DNA of 64,000 nucleotides from positions 62,001 through 126,000 of the forward strand of contig JAQTHY010000001.1 in assembly GCA_029433345.1 (NCBI GenBank), read 5' to 3'. The translations under genes were made by a program, and so were the position numbers. The notes beneath the pieces are model-generated. The model did no database searches. It was not told the origin of the DNA and saw only the letters and a program-made list of their open reading frames with translations. Numbering within the stretch: position 1 is the stretch's first letter; every line of letters starts with the position of its first letter. Of the stretch, positions 44,777-54,165 are shown one piece after another. The stretch is from Orbaceae bacterium ESL0727. Lineage in GTDB: Bacteria > Pseudomonadota > Gammaproteobacteria > Enterobacterales > Orbaceae.

Positions 44777-45310
44777 ATGTTCTTATTACTTAGCCAATAC
44801 TCAAGAAGTCGCACTGCATGGTTGCTACTTTTCCTTTCTGGCCTACTGTTTGAAATGATCGCGTTATATTTTCAACACAGCTTAGGCTTCGCACCTTGTA
44901 CACTCTGTATTTATCAACGCTGCGCCATTTTTGGTATTATGATCGCCAGCCTTATCGCTTTATGTTCGCCACGAAATTTAGTATTTAGATTAATTGCGTT
45001 ATTACTTTGGCTATATTGTGCATTTAGAGGCCTTAGTTTAGCTATCTTTAATGCGCACTTACAGTTCGAACCTAACCTCACCGACACCTGCTCGACCAAT
45101 GTGGAATTTCCTTCCTGGCTATCTTTAGATCAATGGTTCCCAAGTATATTTAATGCGACGGGTATCTGTTCTGAAAGAGTGTGGTCATTTTTAACAATTG
45201 AAATGTCACAGTGGATGATTATTATTTTCGCCAGTTATTTTATTGTGGGTGTCGCGGTTTTGATTGCACAACTGATTGTGCCACGCAAAAATTCATTGTG
45301 GGCTAAATAA
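44777..45310 (+). CDS. dsbB: Disulfide bond formation protein B
   Basis: Inner-membrane oxidase that reoxidises DsbA and passes electrons to quinone. Four membrane helices are predicted. The first redox pair is CTLC in the first periplasmic loop (APCTLCIYQR, about residues 41-44). The second pair is in the large periplasmic loop (DTCSTNVEFPSW and GICSERVW). The quinone-site Arg follows the first pair. 177 residues is normal, and GAGGA lies 9 bp before the ATG. No dsbA is adjacent. Confidence 0.94.
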   Translation: MFLLLSQYSRSRTAWLLLFLSGLLFEMIALYFQHSLGFAPCTLCIYQRCAIFGIMIASLIALCSPRNLVFRLIALLLWLYCAFRGLSLAIFNAHLQFEPNLTDTCSTNVEFPSWLSLDQWFPSIFNATGICSERVWSFLTIEMSQWMIIIFASYFIVGVAVLIAQLIVPRKNSLWAK

Positions 45311-45454
45311 CAAACCCATTTTTTACATCGCGCATTGTGGCTGTTTTTCTGAAAAAGAACGAGAATCAGATAGTTTTTTTTGTTAAAATACCGCATCATT
45401 TTAGGGCTATCTCCGATGACGGCTAATGACTAAGACTATGGTAATAACACTGTA

Positions 45455-45501
45455 GTTATAAATTATAGTTATAAAACTGTAGTCATAATACTGTCGTCAT
45501 A
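45455..45501. repeat. Short tandem repeat, 13-14-bp period (GTTATAA core)
   Basis: Cores GTTATA at 45455 and 45468, then GTCATA at 45482 and 45496, each within ACTGTAGTYATAA units. It lies in the 285-bp dsbB-rluA spacer. The unit is nearly the same as in the array at 13255 and the reverse complement of that at 41. Confidence 0.7.
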
Positions 45502-45595
45502 AAATTGCAGCAAAACGTTATAGCAAGACGACTATCGCGATGCATAAAACGATCTGAATAGAACAATATAATCACACAACAACGAAACCATTACC

Positions 45596-46252
45596 GTGCT
45601 TTTAGAATATCATCCGCCAATTGATCCTTGGCTTACCATCTTATATCAAGATGATCACATTGTGGTTGTCAATAAACAGCCTGGCCTGCTTTCTGTTTCG
45701 GGTAATCAGCCACAATTTATAGACAGTATTATTTACCGGTTACAGCAAAAATACAGTTATGTCGAATCCGTGCATCGGTTAGATATGGCAACCAGTGGCA
45801 TCATGGTGGCTGCTTTGTCTAAATTGGCTGATCGTGAAATTAAAAAACAATTTCGCGAACGTATCCCGAAAAAAGAGTATATCGCAGTGGTATGGGGCCA
45901 TATAGAACAAGATACTGGCAGTGTCGATCTGCCGCTGATTTGTGATTGGCCTAATCGACCACGACAGATGGTTGATTTAGAAAAAGGCAAATCGGCGTTA
46001 ACCTATTATCAAGTGTTGGCGCGTAATGCCGATAATACGACGCGAGTAAAATTGTTCCCTTTTACGGGGCGATCCCACCAGTTGCGTGTCCATATGCAAG
46101 CACTTGGTCACCCAATTTTAGGCGATAAGTTTTATGCCACACCCGAAGCGTTTGCGCGTTCTAACAGGCTGTTATTGCATGCAGAAAAACTTACGTTTAA
46201 TCACCCGAAAACAGGGGAAAGCATGACATTCACCTGTGCAGCCGATTTTTAG
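45596..46252 (+). CDS. rluA: Dual-specificity 23S rRNA/tRNA pseudouridine synthase RluA
   Basis: Pseudouridylates 23S rRNA position 746 and tRNA position 32 in E. coli. No S4 domain; the catalytic domain starts at once with [19 protein letters not shown]. The active-site loop HRLDMATSG is near residue 62, followed by [22 protein letters not shown] and the C-terminal [13 protein letters not shown]. 218 residues, matching E. coli RluA closely. The start is a GTG at 45596; no strong ribosome site is visible. rdgB follows directly. Confidence 0.93.
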   Translation: MLLEYHPPIDPWLTILYQDDHIVVVNKQPGLLSVSGNQPQFIDSIIYRLQQKYSYVESVHRLDMATSGIMVAALSKLADREIKKQFRERIPKKEYIAVVWGHIEQDTGSVDLPLICDWPNRPRQMVDLEKGKSALTYYQVLARNADNTTRVKLFPFTGRSHQLRVHMQALGHPILGDKFYATPEAFARSNRLLLHAEKLTFNHPKTGESMTFTCAADF

Positions 46253-46274
46253 CTATTTCAAGGAGTCTTTAGAT

Positions 46275-46889
46275 ATGACCAACCAATTTGAAAAAAACGT
46301 TTCTGTTGGAAAGATTGTTCTGGCAACCAATAATCAGGGGAAAGTACGTGAACTGCAAAACTTATTAGCGGATGCCGGTTTTAATATTGTGGCGCAAAGT
46401 GAATTTAATGTGCCAGACGCAGACGAAACGGGCTTGACCTTTGTAGAAAATGCTTTATTAAAAGCGCGTCATACGGCTAAATTGACCGGTTTGCCGTCCA
46501 TTGCAGATGATTCAGGATTAGTTGTTGAAGCGTTAGCCGGTGCACCGGGAATTTATTCAGCACGTTATGCGGGTGAACATGGCGATGATAAACGGAATAA
46601 TCAAAAATTATTGCAAGCACTCGCTGACGTACCTGATCATGCCCGTCAAGCTTATTTTTATTGTGCTTTAGTTTTTTTACGGCATGAAAATGATCCAACC
46701 CCGATTATCTGCCTTGGCAAATGGAATGGTGTGATTTTGCGTGCAGAGCAAGGTGTAGGCGGCTTTGGCTATGATCCACTATTTTATATTCCTGAATTAG
46801 GTTGTACAGCAGCCGAGCTGTCACGTGAAGCAAAAAGCCAGATTTCACATCGCGGGCAGGCACTCAAACAGTTAATGGCTCAGCTATAG
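46275..46889 (+). CDS. rdgB: XTP/dITP pyrophosphatase
   Basis: Removes non-canonical nucleotides (dITP, XTP) from the pool by hydrolysis to the monophosphate. Motifs of the HAM1/RdgB family are clear: [13 protein letters not shown] at the start, [23 protein letters not shown] (active-site acids), and the closing [11 protein letters not shown] choose the ATG at 46275 because CAAGGAG lies 9-16 bp upstream; the longer open frame would begin inside rluA. 204 residues. hemW follows, the usual enteric order. Confidence 0.94.
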   Translation: MTNQFEKNVSVGKIVLATNNQGKVRELQNLLADAGFNIVAQSEFNVPDADETGLTFVENALLKARHTAKLTGLPSIADDSGLVVEALAGAPGIYSARYAGEHGDDKRNNQKLLQALADVPDHARQAYFYCALVFLRHENDPTPIICLGKWNGVILRAEQGVGGFGYDPLFYIPELGCTAAELSREAKSQISHRGQALKQLMAQL

Positions 46890-46977
46890 TTGATGACACC
46901 ATCACCCGTTGGGCTCGAAAGCACGTGTAAAAAAACGTGCTAAAACGGCACCCAAACTAGACCAAAACAACAGTAAT

Positions 46978-48105
46978 ATGATGGAAATACCTCTTAGTCT
47001 TTATATTCATATGCCTTGGTGTGTGCATAAATGCCCTTATTGTGATTTTAATTCGCATACCCTGAAACAAACGCCGGATTATGCCGCTTATATTAATCAT
47101 CTGCTTGCTGATCTCAAACAAGATTTACCCCTATGTCAACAACGCGCATTGCAGACTATTTTTATTGGTGGTGGCACACCCAGCCTATTTTCAGCAGAAT
47201 TAATTGATCGCTTACTCACCCAAATTCATCAATTAATACCGATTAATCAAAATGCCGAAATCACCATCGAAGCCAATCCTAACTCAGTGGATGTCGCACG
47301 ATTTACCGGTTATCAGCAAGCAGGTATTAATCGTATCTCAATTGGTGTACAAAGCTTGCAGGCAGATAAATTACAGGCATTAGGGCGCGTTCATAATCCA
47401 CTAGAGGCAATCAATGCAGCAAAATTGGCCCATTCACTGAATCTACACAGTTTTAATTTGGATCTGATGCATGGATTACCGAATCAATCGTTGGATGATG
47501 CGTTATTTGACCTGTCACAGGTGATCGATTTATCGCCGCCTCATCTTTCTTGGTATCAGTTGACGATTGAACCCAATACCCTCTTTGGCGCCAAACCACC
47601 CCGCTTACCTGATGACGATAATTTATGGGATATTTATCAGCAAGGTGATGCCCTACTTACCGCAAAGGGTTATCAGCAGTATGAGATTTCGGCTTATGCG
47701 AAACCGGGATTTAAGTGCCAACATAATCTCAATTACTGGCGTTTTGGCGATTATTTGGGAATTGGCTGTGGTGCACACGGTAAATTAACGCAAGCTGACG
47801 GGCAAATTAGGCGTACCGTTAAAACACGTCATCCAAAAGGTTATTTGCAAGGACGCTATTTGGCGCAATCTTATCTTGTGCCTAAACAGGAACTGCCGTT
47901 CGAATTTTTTATGAACCGTTTTCGCCTAATAGAACCGACCCCAAAACAGGAATTTATTGAACGAACGGCTTTACCATTACAGACTATCGATCAACCGATT
48001 GCACAGGCACTCGAACAAGGTTACCTGACTGAAACAGCTCACCATTGGCAAGTTACCGAACATGGCAAACTCTTTTTAAATTCATTGCTTGAGCTCTTTT
48101 TATAA
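46978..48105 (+). CDS. hemW: Radical SAM heme chaperone HemW
   Basis: Heme-binding radical SAM protein related to HemN that supplies heme to respiratory enzymes; it is not a coproporphyrinogen oxidase. The Fe-S cluster motif C-x3-C-x2-C is seen as CVHKCPYC near the N terminus (LSLYIHMPWC). Next come IFIGGGTPSLF, EANP, RISIGVQS and the HemW-specific C-terminal domain. Start is uncertain: the frame is open back to a TTG at 46909, encoding a basic extension (KARVKKRAKTAPK). I prefer the double ATG at 46978, which matches the E. coli N terminus, although no good ribosome site is seen for either. Confidence 0.9.
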   Translation: MMEIPLSLYIHMPWCVHKCPYCDFNSHTLKQTPDYAAYINHLLADLKQDLPLCQQRALQTIFIGGGTPSLFSAELIDRLLTQIHQLIPINQNAEITIEANPNSVDVARFTGYQQAGINRISIGVQSLQADKLQALGRVHNPLEAINAAKLAHSLNLHSFNLDLMHGLPNQSLDDALFDLSQVIDLSPPHLSWYQLTIEPNTLFGAKPPRLPDDDNLWDIYQQGDALLTAKGYQQYEISAYAKPGFKCQHNLNYWRFGDYLGIGCGAHGKLTQADGQIRRTVKTRHPKGYLQGRYLAQSYLVPKQELPFEFFMNRFRLIEPTPKQEFIERTALPLQTIDQPIAQALEQGYLTETAHHWQVTEHGKLFLNSLLELFL

Positions 48106-48149
48106 GGCCATTTTTTATCTGTTTTCTTTTATGATATTTAATCATTATT

Positions 48150-48188
48150 TTGAAAGTTTCAGAACTAGTATACGTTTATGTCAAATTT
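48150..48188 (+). repeat. Dispersed ~30-bp repeat, copy E
   Basis: Reads TGAAAGTTTCAGAACTAGT then ATACGTTTATGTCAAATTT. It lies 45 bp after the hemW stop. The next copy, F at 60029, is inverted relative to it. Confidence 0.83.
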
Positions 48189-48411
48189 ACCTACTTATAG
48201 ATGATGAAATTCATCCTGAAAAATAGTGTTATTTTTACCTTACTTTTGCCACAATTACAGGTCGCATAGTAAGATAAAGCGAGAGAATATCAGATTTTGC
48301 TTGCAGTCTTGATAATGAGCTTGATGATGAGTTTGGTAATAAATGGGTCATGAATTTGCTGATTAACTTGGCAACTATTGCTGTTATTAACGCGATAACA
48401 CCATCCATCTT

Positions 48412-48441
48412 TTGTATTTTCAAGCATAATATGTATATAAT
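48412..48441 (+). promoter_or_regulatory. Probable promoter of acyP-lptCAB-rpoN
   Basis: TTGTAT at 48412-48417, an 18-bp spacer, and a perfect TATAAT at 48436-48441. The acyP start lies 45 bp further on. No other strong promoter is visible between hemW and rpoN, so this may serve the whole series. Confidence 0.5.
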
Positions 48442-48485
48442 AGCGGGTTTGTGGGTAGGCGAGCTAACCTGTTGGAGCGAATATT

Positions 48486-48761
48486 GTGGGATGCGTTAGG
48501 ATGCAAGTCAGTGGTCACGTTCAAGGGGTGGGATTTCGTTATTTTGTCCATCAGCAAGCGACAAAATTGGGCTTGTCAGGTTATGTGAAAAATCAAATTA
48601 ATGGTGATGTAGAGATTGTTGCTCAAGGTGATAGTGCACAAGTCACCACATTGATTAATTGGCTTGAAAATGGCGGTATTACATCGGCACGGATTTCAGC
48701 AATAGCGATCACGAAATTGCCACAGCAAGAAGAATTAGCGTCTTTTACTATTAGGTATTGA
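48486..48761 (+). CDS. acyP: Acylphosphatase
   Basis: Small enzyme that hydrolyses carboxyl-phosphate bonds. The signature VSGHVQGVGFRYFVH (catalytic Arg) and the GYVKNQINGDVEIVAQG segment (catalytic Asn) are both present. 91 residues with a GTG start at 48486 and GGAG 8 bp upstream; an ATG at 48501 would trim the first strand. Located just before lptC, where enterics have kdsC; lptC begins 16 bp later. Confidence 0.9.
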   Translation: MGCVRMQVSGHVQGVGFRYFVHQQATKLGLSGYVKNQINGDVEIVAQGDSAQVTTLINWLENGGITSARISAIAITKLPQQEELASFTIRY

Positions 48762-48777
48762 TTCTATTATTGACTAT

Positions 48778-49341
48778 ATGAATAAAAAAAATTTAATTTC
48801 TGTTTTGCTTATTATTATTGCTCTCGTCGTGTATTACTATTATACAGAAAGCGATACGGCAACGGTGTCCGAAACCGTGAATTTATCTAATCAGCCGATT
48901 TATCAAAGTGATAGTATGACAACCGATATTTATGATTTATCTGGCGAGATTTTATATAAAATCACGTCAGCTAACGTGAAACATTTTGATAACTCCAATA
49001 ATACTGAATTTGATTCGCCCACTTTTACCCTGTATGACAATCAACATTCAGCGACTTGGCATATTCAAGCAAAACAAGCAACGTTAACCAATGATAAACT
49101 ACTCTACTTATATCAAAACGTGCAATTAGATAACTTAACACCGAATGCACAGTTGCAACAAGTGAAAACAGATAATGTGGTTGTCGATTTAGCCACGCAA
49201 CTTGTGACATCAAAAGATCCTGTAACGATTAAGGGACTTGGCTTCTCCTCAACCGGTGTTGGATTACTTGGTGATCTACAAGCAAAAACAGCAAAAATAC
49301 TAGAAAATGTCAAAACTTATTATAATACAGAGGCTAAATAA
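48778..49341 (+). CDS. lptC: LPS export periplasmic bridge protein LptC
   Basis: Bitopic inner-membrane protein that takes lipopolysaccharide from LptB2FG and passes it to LptA. One N-terminal anchor helix (LISVLLIIIALVVYYYY, about 5-21) is followed by a periplasmic beta-jellyroll of LptC type (YDLSGEILYKITSANVKHF, TWHIQAKQATL). 187 residues fits the family. Three bp separate its stop from lptA. Confidence 0.9.
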   Translation: MNKKNLISVLLIIIALVVYYYYTESDTATVSETVNLSNQPIYQSDSMTTDIYDLSGEILYKITSANVKHFDNSNNTEFDSPTFTLYDNQHSATWHIQAKQATLTNDKLLYLYQNVQLDNLTPNAQLQQVKTDNVVVDLATQLVTSKDPVTIKGLGFSSTGVGLLGDLQAKTAKILENVKTYYNTEAK

Positions 49342-49344
49342 AAT

Positions 49345-49902
49345 ATGAGAGCACAAAAAACGATCACTGTTTCACTCTTTTTTTTGACGCTACTTTCGTT
49401 TGGGTGCTTAGCAACTGAACCGACTCCAACACTCATTTCGACATCGACTCCACAAGCTACTCAGACTTTGATTGATAATAAACCTATTACGATTGATGCT
49501 GATAATCAGCAAATTGATATTGAAAAAAATACCATTACATTTAGTGGTAATGTGGTGATTGTACAAGATGGATTGACAATCAAAGCGGATAAAGTGGTGA
49601 TTACCGATATGCAAGATAACGCGAAACAAAAAATCACCGCGTATGGCAATCCCTTGAATTTCAATCAAGTGATGAAAGAAAAGCATAAAAACATTAGCGG
49701 CCGTTCGGATCAACTTGTCTATAATGTTAAGCAGAATTTGGTTATCTTAAGTGGTCACGCGGAAATTATTCAGCAAGATAATCATATTAGTAGCCAAACT
49801 ATTACCTATAATGTTGATAAACAACAAATTTTAGCTGATCCAGGTAAAAGTGGTCGGGTAAAAACAACGATTGTCCCAAGCCAAGTTAAACGAGATAAAT
49901 AA
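49345..49902 (+). CDS. lptA: LPS transport periplasmic protein LptA
   Basis: Periplasmic beta-jellyroll protein that forms the bridge carrying LPS between LptC and LptD. A signal peptide is visible ([19 protein letters not shown], cleavage near residue 24). The OstA-type core is [20 protein letters not shown], then [20 protein letters not shown] and later [12 protein letters not shown]. 185 residues is normal. The cysteine in SFGC is not in a proper lipobox, so I do not call it a lipoprotein. One bp separates it from lptB. Confidence 0.92.
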   Translation: MRAQKTITVSLFFLTLLSFGCLATEPTPTLISTSTPQATQTLIDNKPITIDADNQQIDIEKNTITFSGNVVIVQDGLTIKADKVVITDMQDNAKQKITAYGNPLNFNQVMKEKHKNISGRSDQLVYNVKQNLVILSGHAEIIQQDNHISSQTITYNVDKQQILADPGKSGRVKTTIVPSQVKRDK

Positions 49903-49903
49903 T

Positions 49904-50629
49904 ATGGCGATTTTAAAAGCAGTTAATTTAGCCAAAACATATAAAAAACATCGTGTTGTTGAAGATGTGAGCTTGGCAGTAAAATCAGGTGAAATTGTGG
50001 GATTATTAGGTCCCAATGGCGCCGGAAAGACGACAACGTTTTATATGGTGGTTGGCATTGTGACAGCTAATGCGGGCAAAATCTATCTGGATAATCAAGA
50101 TTTGACCATTTTACCACTGCATGAACGGGCGCAAAAAGGGATTGGCTATTTACCACAAGAAGCTTCTATTTTCCGGAAGCTGTCGGTAATCGATAATATT
50201 ATGGCTATTTTAGAAACGCGTCAGGATATTGATAAAGATAAAAAGATCATCCGTGCAGAAGAGCTCTTAGAAGAATTTCACATTACCCATATTCGCGATA
50301 ATATTGGCCAATCCTTATCAGGTGGGGAACGTCGACGTGTGGAAATTGCAAGAGCATTGGCGGCTAATCCTAAATTTATTTTACTTGATGAACCGTTTGC
50401 GGGTGTGGATCCGATTTCGGTTATCGATATTAAACATATTATTAAACATTTACGTAATCGAGGACTGGGCGTTTTAATCACCGATCATAATGTTCGCGAA
50501 ACACTGGATGTTTGTGAGCGCGCTTACATTGTTGACAAAGGACACTTGATTGCAGAAGGGACACCGAGTAGTATTCTCGAAAATGAACATGTAAAACGCG
50601 TTTATTTAGGGAATGAATTTCGATTATGA
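49904..50629 (+). CDS. lptB: LPS export ABC transporter ATPase LptB
   Basis: Cytosolic ATPase that drives LPS extraction with LptFG. Walker [12 protein letters not shown] (about 37-47), Q-loop ([13 protein letters not shown]), signature [10 protein letters not shown], Walker [13 protein letters not shown] and H-loop ITDHNVRET are all present, in the form specific for LptB. The ATG at 49904 is used, giving 241 residues as in E. coli; an upstream TTG lies within lptA. Its stop overlaps the rpoN start (ATGA). Confidence 0.95.
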   Translation: MAILKAVNLAKTYKKHRVVEDVSLAVKSGEIVGLLGPNGAGKTTTFYMVVGIVTANAGKIYLDNQDLTILPLHERAQKGIGYLPQEASIFRKLSVIDNIMAILETRQDIDKDKKIIRAEELLEEFHITHIRDNIGQSLSGGERRRVEIARALAANPKFILLDEPFAGVDPISVIDIKHIIKHLRNRGLGVLITDHNVRETLDVCERAYIVDKGHLIAEGTPSSILENEHVKRVYLGNEFRL

Positions 50630-52050
50630 TGAAGCCCAGTTTACAACTGAAGGTTTCCCAACAGTTAGCCATTACGCCCCAATTGCAATTGGCTATCCGT
50701 TTATTACAGTTGTCAACGTTAGAATTACGACAAGAGATCCAACAGGTTCTTGAAAATAATCCATTGCTTGAAATTGATGATCATTACGATGAAATTGATG
50801 TTCAGCAAGATGATCATGATGAAATTATTGATACTCGCCAACAAATGGATAATCGGGATATTTCTGATAATATTCCATTAGATGCCTCTTTAGATGATAT
50901 CTATACCGCAGGCACACCTTCTGGTACCCGTTCCGATTATCAGCATAACGATGAGTTGCCAATTTACCAAGGCGAAACTGATCAAACATTGTATGATTAC
51001 TTGAAATGGCAACTTGATCTGACCCCTTTTAGCGAAAATGATCGCGCAATTGCCATTTCTATTATCCGAGCAATTAATGATCGCGGTTATTTGACCGTTT
51101 CAACACAAGATATCCTGGAAGAACAGGGTAATGATGAGATTGAACTTGATGAAGTTGAGGCGGTGCTTAAGCGAATTTGGCATTTCGATCCAATTGGCGT
51201 TGGTGCACGTTCATTACAAGAATGTTTATTAATCCAAATCGGTTATTTGCAAGCCCCCTTAGCCGCCAAGAAGATTATTGAAGATCATTTAGATTTATTA
51301 GCGACACACGATTTTCGATCGCTAAAAAAAGTGTTAACCATCGATGATGATGAGTTAAAAACAGCAGTCGACTTTATTATTCAGCAGTTACAACCTTATC
51401 CCGGCGAATCGGTTAATACTACTCCACCGGATTATGTCATTCCCGATGTCTTTGTGAAGAAAATAGGAACCGCGTGGAATGTCTCTTTAAATAGTGAGAT
51501 GGTACCTAACTTGAGTATTAATCAACACTATGCCTCCATGGAAAAGTCGGTGAATGAAAGTGACCGGCAATATATCCGGACCCGCCTACAAGAAGCCAAT
51601 TGGTTTATTAAAAGTATTGAAAATCGTAATGAAACATTATTGAAAGTCAGCCAATTTATTGTGACTCATCAGCAAGCCTTCTTTGAGCATGGCGAAGCGT
51701 ATATGAAGCCGATGATTTTATCTGATGTAGCTGTAGCGATTGATATGCATGAATCAACGATTTCTCGTGTGACGACACAAAAATATCTGCACTGTCCACG
51801 CGGATTATTCGAATTGAAATTCTTCTTCTCTAGTCACGTAAATACCGATTCTGGCGGTGAAGCATCATCTACGGCGATTCGTGCTTTGATCAAAAACTAT
51901 ATCGCTGAAGAAGATAGCCGAAAACCACTGAGTGACAGCAAAATTGCCGCTATGTTAGATAAGCAAGGTATTATAATTGCAAGGCGAACTGTCGCCAAAT
52001 ACCGCGAATCCCTCCAAATCCCACCCTCAAGCCAACGTAAAATGTTGTAG
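50626..52050 (+). CDS. rpoN: RNA polymerase sigma-54 factor
   Basis: Alternative sigma factor for -24/-12 promoters, activated by AAA+ enhancer-binding proteins. Region I is the Gln/Leu-rich start ([20 protein letters not shown]), followed by an acidic region II. The core-binding domain and HTH ([21 protein letters not shown]) follow, and the RpoN box [10 protein letters not shown] lies near the C terminus. 474 residues is normal. The ATG overlaps the lptB stop. In enterics hpf and ptsN follow; here they are missing from this place. Confidence 0.95.
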   Translation: MMKPSLQLKVSQQLAITPQLQLAIRLLQLSTLELRQEIQQVLENNPLLEIDDHYDEIDVQQDDHDEIIDTRQQMDNRDISDNIPLDASLDDIYTAGTPSGTRSDYQHNDELPIYQGETDQTLYDYLKWQLDLTPFSENDRAIAISIIRAINDRGYLTVSTQDILEEQGNDEIELDEVEAVLKRIWHFDPIGVGARSLQECLLIQIGYLQAPLAAKKIIEDHLDLLATHDFRSLKKVLTIDDDELKTAVDFIIQQLQPYPGESVNTTPPDYVIPDVFVKKIGTAWNVSLNSEMVPNLSINQHYASMEKSVNESDRQYIRTRLQEANWFIKSIENRNETLLKVSQFIVTHQQAFFEHGEAYMKPMILSDVAVAIDMHESTISRVTTQKYLHCPRGLFELKFFFSSHVNTDSGGEASSTAIRALIKNYIAEEDSRKPLSDSKIAAMLDKQGIIIARRTVAKYRESLQIPPSSQRKML

Positions 52051-52081
52051 TTAGATTTATGTACATACAGAAACAGATAAT

Positions 52082-52444
52082 ATGGATTTGACTTATTTTA
52101 TTGAACATCAGTGCAATATTGTAATTCGCGGTATACAAAAATTTAAAGAAACCTATGAAAAGGCTATTATAGATATTCAAAATTTTGACAAATGGATATG
52201 GGAGTCAGGTCTTTATAAAAAATTAAATGAAAAACAAAGAATCGTATTTAATATTGCTAAAAGCAAAATAACCACTCATTTTACAGCAACAAGCGTGGCG
52301 AATATGTTGGACTGTTCATACAATACTTCAGCAAAAATATTGCAAGGTTTAGTGACGCTTAATATCTTTACACAGAAAAAAAGTGGTAGGGAGACAATTT
52401 ACTTAATACGAAGTAAGCGAGCTATTAAGGAAATGAGTCTATAA
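52082..52444 (+). CDS. Small winged-helix protein, unknown function
   Basis: 120-residue protein. The C-terminal half (LNEKQRIVFNIAKSKITTHF, then TATSVANMLDCSYNTSAKIL, then a GRETIYLI wing) looks like the winged helix found at the C terminus of some Fic-family proteins and of MarR-like regulators. No Fic core is present, so it could be a fragment of such a protein or a small DNA-binding protein. Lower GC than rpoN. It stands where hpf/ptsN normally follow rpoN. No clear ribosome site. Confidence 0.5.
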   Translation: MDLTYFIEHQCNIVIRGIQKFKETYEKAIIDIQNFDKWIWESGLYKKLNEKQRIVFNIAKSKITTHFTATSVANMLDCSYNTSAKILQGLVTLNIFTQKKSGRETIYLIRSKRAIKEMSL

Positions 52445-52498
52445 ATTCCCTTTCTTAAAATTATTGGTTTGAAAAATATTTAATTCCCCAAAATATGC

Positions 52499-52526
52499 GC
52501 TATAGGGTCATCGGCCCTATAGCGGT
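52499..52526. terminator. Inverted repeat between convergent genes
   Basis: CGCTATAGGG and CCCTATAGCG form a perfect 10-bp stem with a 7-base loop, lying between the plus-strand winged-helix ORF and the minus-strand methyltransferase. Probable bidirectional terminator, although no T run is adjacent. Confidence 0.55.
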
Positions 52527-52530
52527 AAGA

Positions 52531-53301
52531 TTAAACAATTTTTGTGGCTTCAATGACCATCATATCTGTGGTAAACGATCCATCTTCTTGCAGTTCGAAA
52601 TAAGTTTGCGTATCGTTAGCCGCAGTCACTTGATAAGTTTTGATTGCTTCAATTAAGACTTGTGGTGTGCGCATCCGTTTTACCCAAGAATCGAAAGGTA
52701 AAGTTAAACGGTGGCGCTGAACATGATCAATGGAAAACCCTGCTTCGGTTAGAAATGTTAACCACTCTCCCGGCGTATAATCACGGACATGCGAAGTATC
52801 ACGTAATGCTTCAATAGTCTGTAACCAAATATCTAATACAGGGTGACCTGGGGCAACGACATCCATCATAATCAGTTTGCCGTGTGGCTTGATAATGCGG
52901 TGCATCTCACGTAAACTTTGCCCCACATCATGCCAATGATGGGCTGAATAGCGGCTTGCGACAATTTCAAAGCTATTATCACTAAACGGTTGATGTTCAG
53001 CCGAACCTTGGACGGTAGTCACGTTTTGATAATCGCGTTCTTTAGCGGTTTGTGTGACGACCGCTAGCATTTCATTGGATAGATCGTAAGCAATTACTTC
53101 TTTTACGGCTTGTGCAGCAACAAAGCTAACATGCCCTGCGCCACAGCCCATATCAAGTAATTTGGCATTTGGGTAGTTAGCCAGAAAGTGGGAGAGATAG
53201 ACTAAATCAGGTCCCTGTGCGTGAACTTTACTGGTTAGATAGGCATTGGCTTGCTCACCAAATTGCTGTTTTACTTTATCGTGCTGTGTTGTCATAACCA
53301 T
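52531..53301 (-). CDS. yafE: SAM-dependent methyltransferase (YafE type)
   Basis: Class I methyltransferase of the UbiE/COQ5-like group. The SAM-binding motif LDMGCGAGHVSF is near residue 50, followed by IAYDLSNEML and the SRYSAHHWHDVG segment. Full-length similarity to E. coli YafE is high (for example DIWLQTIEALRDTSHVRDYT). Substrate unknown. 256 residues; the start may be either the first or third codon Met (MVMTTQ). It stands alone between the leu operon end and the convergent small ORF. Confidence 0.85.
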   Translation of the reverse strand: MVMTTQHDKVKQQFGEQANAYLTSKVHAQGPDLVYLSHFLANYPNAKLLDMGCGAGHVSFVAAQAVKEVIAYDLSNEMLAVVTQTAKERDYQNVTTVQGSAEHQPFSDNSFEIVASRYSAHHWHDVGQSLREMHRIIKPHGKLIMMDVVAPGHPVLDIWLQTIEALRDTSHVRDYTPGEWLTFLTEAGFSIDHVQRHRLTLPFDSWVKRMRTPQVLIEAIKTYQVTAANDTQTYFELQEDGSFTTDMMVIEATKIV

Positions 53302-53412
53302 AATATCTCTTTTTTATTGAGCGCTATTATTAATCGTTTTGCGCGCTCAGACTAAATAGTAAATTTAAAAATTCCATCTGTTTTATTTCGCTTGCATACA
53401 TAACAATCCGTC

Positions 53413-53435
53413 TCCATAGGGCAAAGCCCCATGGA
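53413..53435. terminator. Hairpin downstream of leuD
   Basis: CCATAGGGC and GCCCCATGG pair with one mismatch around AAA. It lies about 100 bp past the leuD stop and is the only stem seen there, so it is the probable end of the leu transcript. No T run supports it. Confidence 0.4.
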
Positions 53436-53536
53436 TAGTTGTATTTTGTGTTTGTTTTTAAGTGTGATAACACTAAACACTTATTTGAATAATAATCACT
53501 TAAAAACAATTAGTTAAAAAACAAATTAACAACAAA

Positions 53537-54139
53537 CTAAATTAAAAATGATGGGATCTTCTGTTCATAAGCGCTAATTGCTGCTTCATGTTGCAGTGTT
53601 AACCCAATATTATCTAAGCCATTTAGTAAACAATGGCGTTTGAATGGATCGATTTTAAATGAATAGGTTTTATCACTTGCGATGACCACTTCATTTTCGA
53701 GATCGACCGTAAATTGGATGCCTTCATTGTCCTCAATAATTTTAAACAGTTCATCAATCTCTTCTTCCGATAAATTGACTAATAACAACTGATTATTGAA
53801 TGAGTTATTGTAAAAAATATCGGCAAAGCTAGAGCCAATAATAACTTTAAAACCGTAGTCGGCTAATGCCCAAGGCGCATGTTCACGTGATGATCCACAC
53901 CCAAAATTTTCGCGGGTGACTAAAATACTTGCACCTTTATAACGCGGTTTATTTAATACAAAATCAGGATTAGGGATTTTGCCGGCATCATCCAAAAATC
54001 GCCACTCATGAAAAGCATGTTTACCAAACCCTGTACGGGTCACTTTTTGTAAAAATTGTTTTGGGATAATCGCATCCGTATCGACATTGGCGGCATCCAA
54101 AGGTACAACTAATCCTGTATGTTTTATAAATTTAGCCAT
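53537..54139 (-). CDS. leuD: 3-isopropylmalate dehydratase small subunit
   Basis: Swivelling small subunit that pairs with LeuC to isomerise 2- to 3-isopropylmalate in leucine synthesis. The conserved start ([20 protein letters not shown]) and the [13 protein letters not shown] loop are present. 200 residues, as in E. coli. AGGAGAA precedes the ATG, and leuC ends 26 bp upstream. Confidence 0.96.
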   Translation of the reverse strand: MAKFIKHTGLVVPLDAANVDTDAIIPKQFLQKVTRTGFGKHAFHEWRFLDDAGKIPNPDFVLNKPRYKGASILVTRENFGCGSSREHAPWALADYGFKVIIGSSFADIFYNNSFNNQLLLVNLSEEEIDELFKIIEDNEGIQFTVDLENEVVIASDKTYSFKIDPFKRHCLLNGLDNIGLTLQHEAAISAYEQKIPSFLI

Positions 54140-54165
54140 AATAATTATTCTCCTAAAATGATGCC

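Larger units (their letters stand above)
48106..48485. other. Intergenic region upstream of acyP/lpt
   Basis: A 380-bp space with repeat copy E at 48150-48188 and a promoter-like sequence at 48412-48441. A 62-codon frame on the minus strand (48235-48423) starts at TTG and lacks support, so it is not called as a gene. Confidence 0.5.

Noticed and set aside
48235-48423. 62-codon minus-strand frame between hemW and acyP
   Set aside because: Starts at TTG without a ribosome site, and its upstream end overlaps the predicted acyP promoter.
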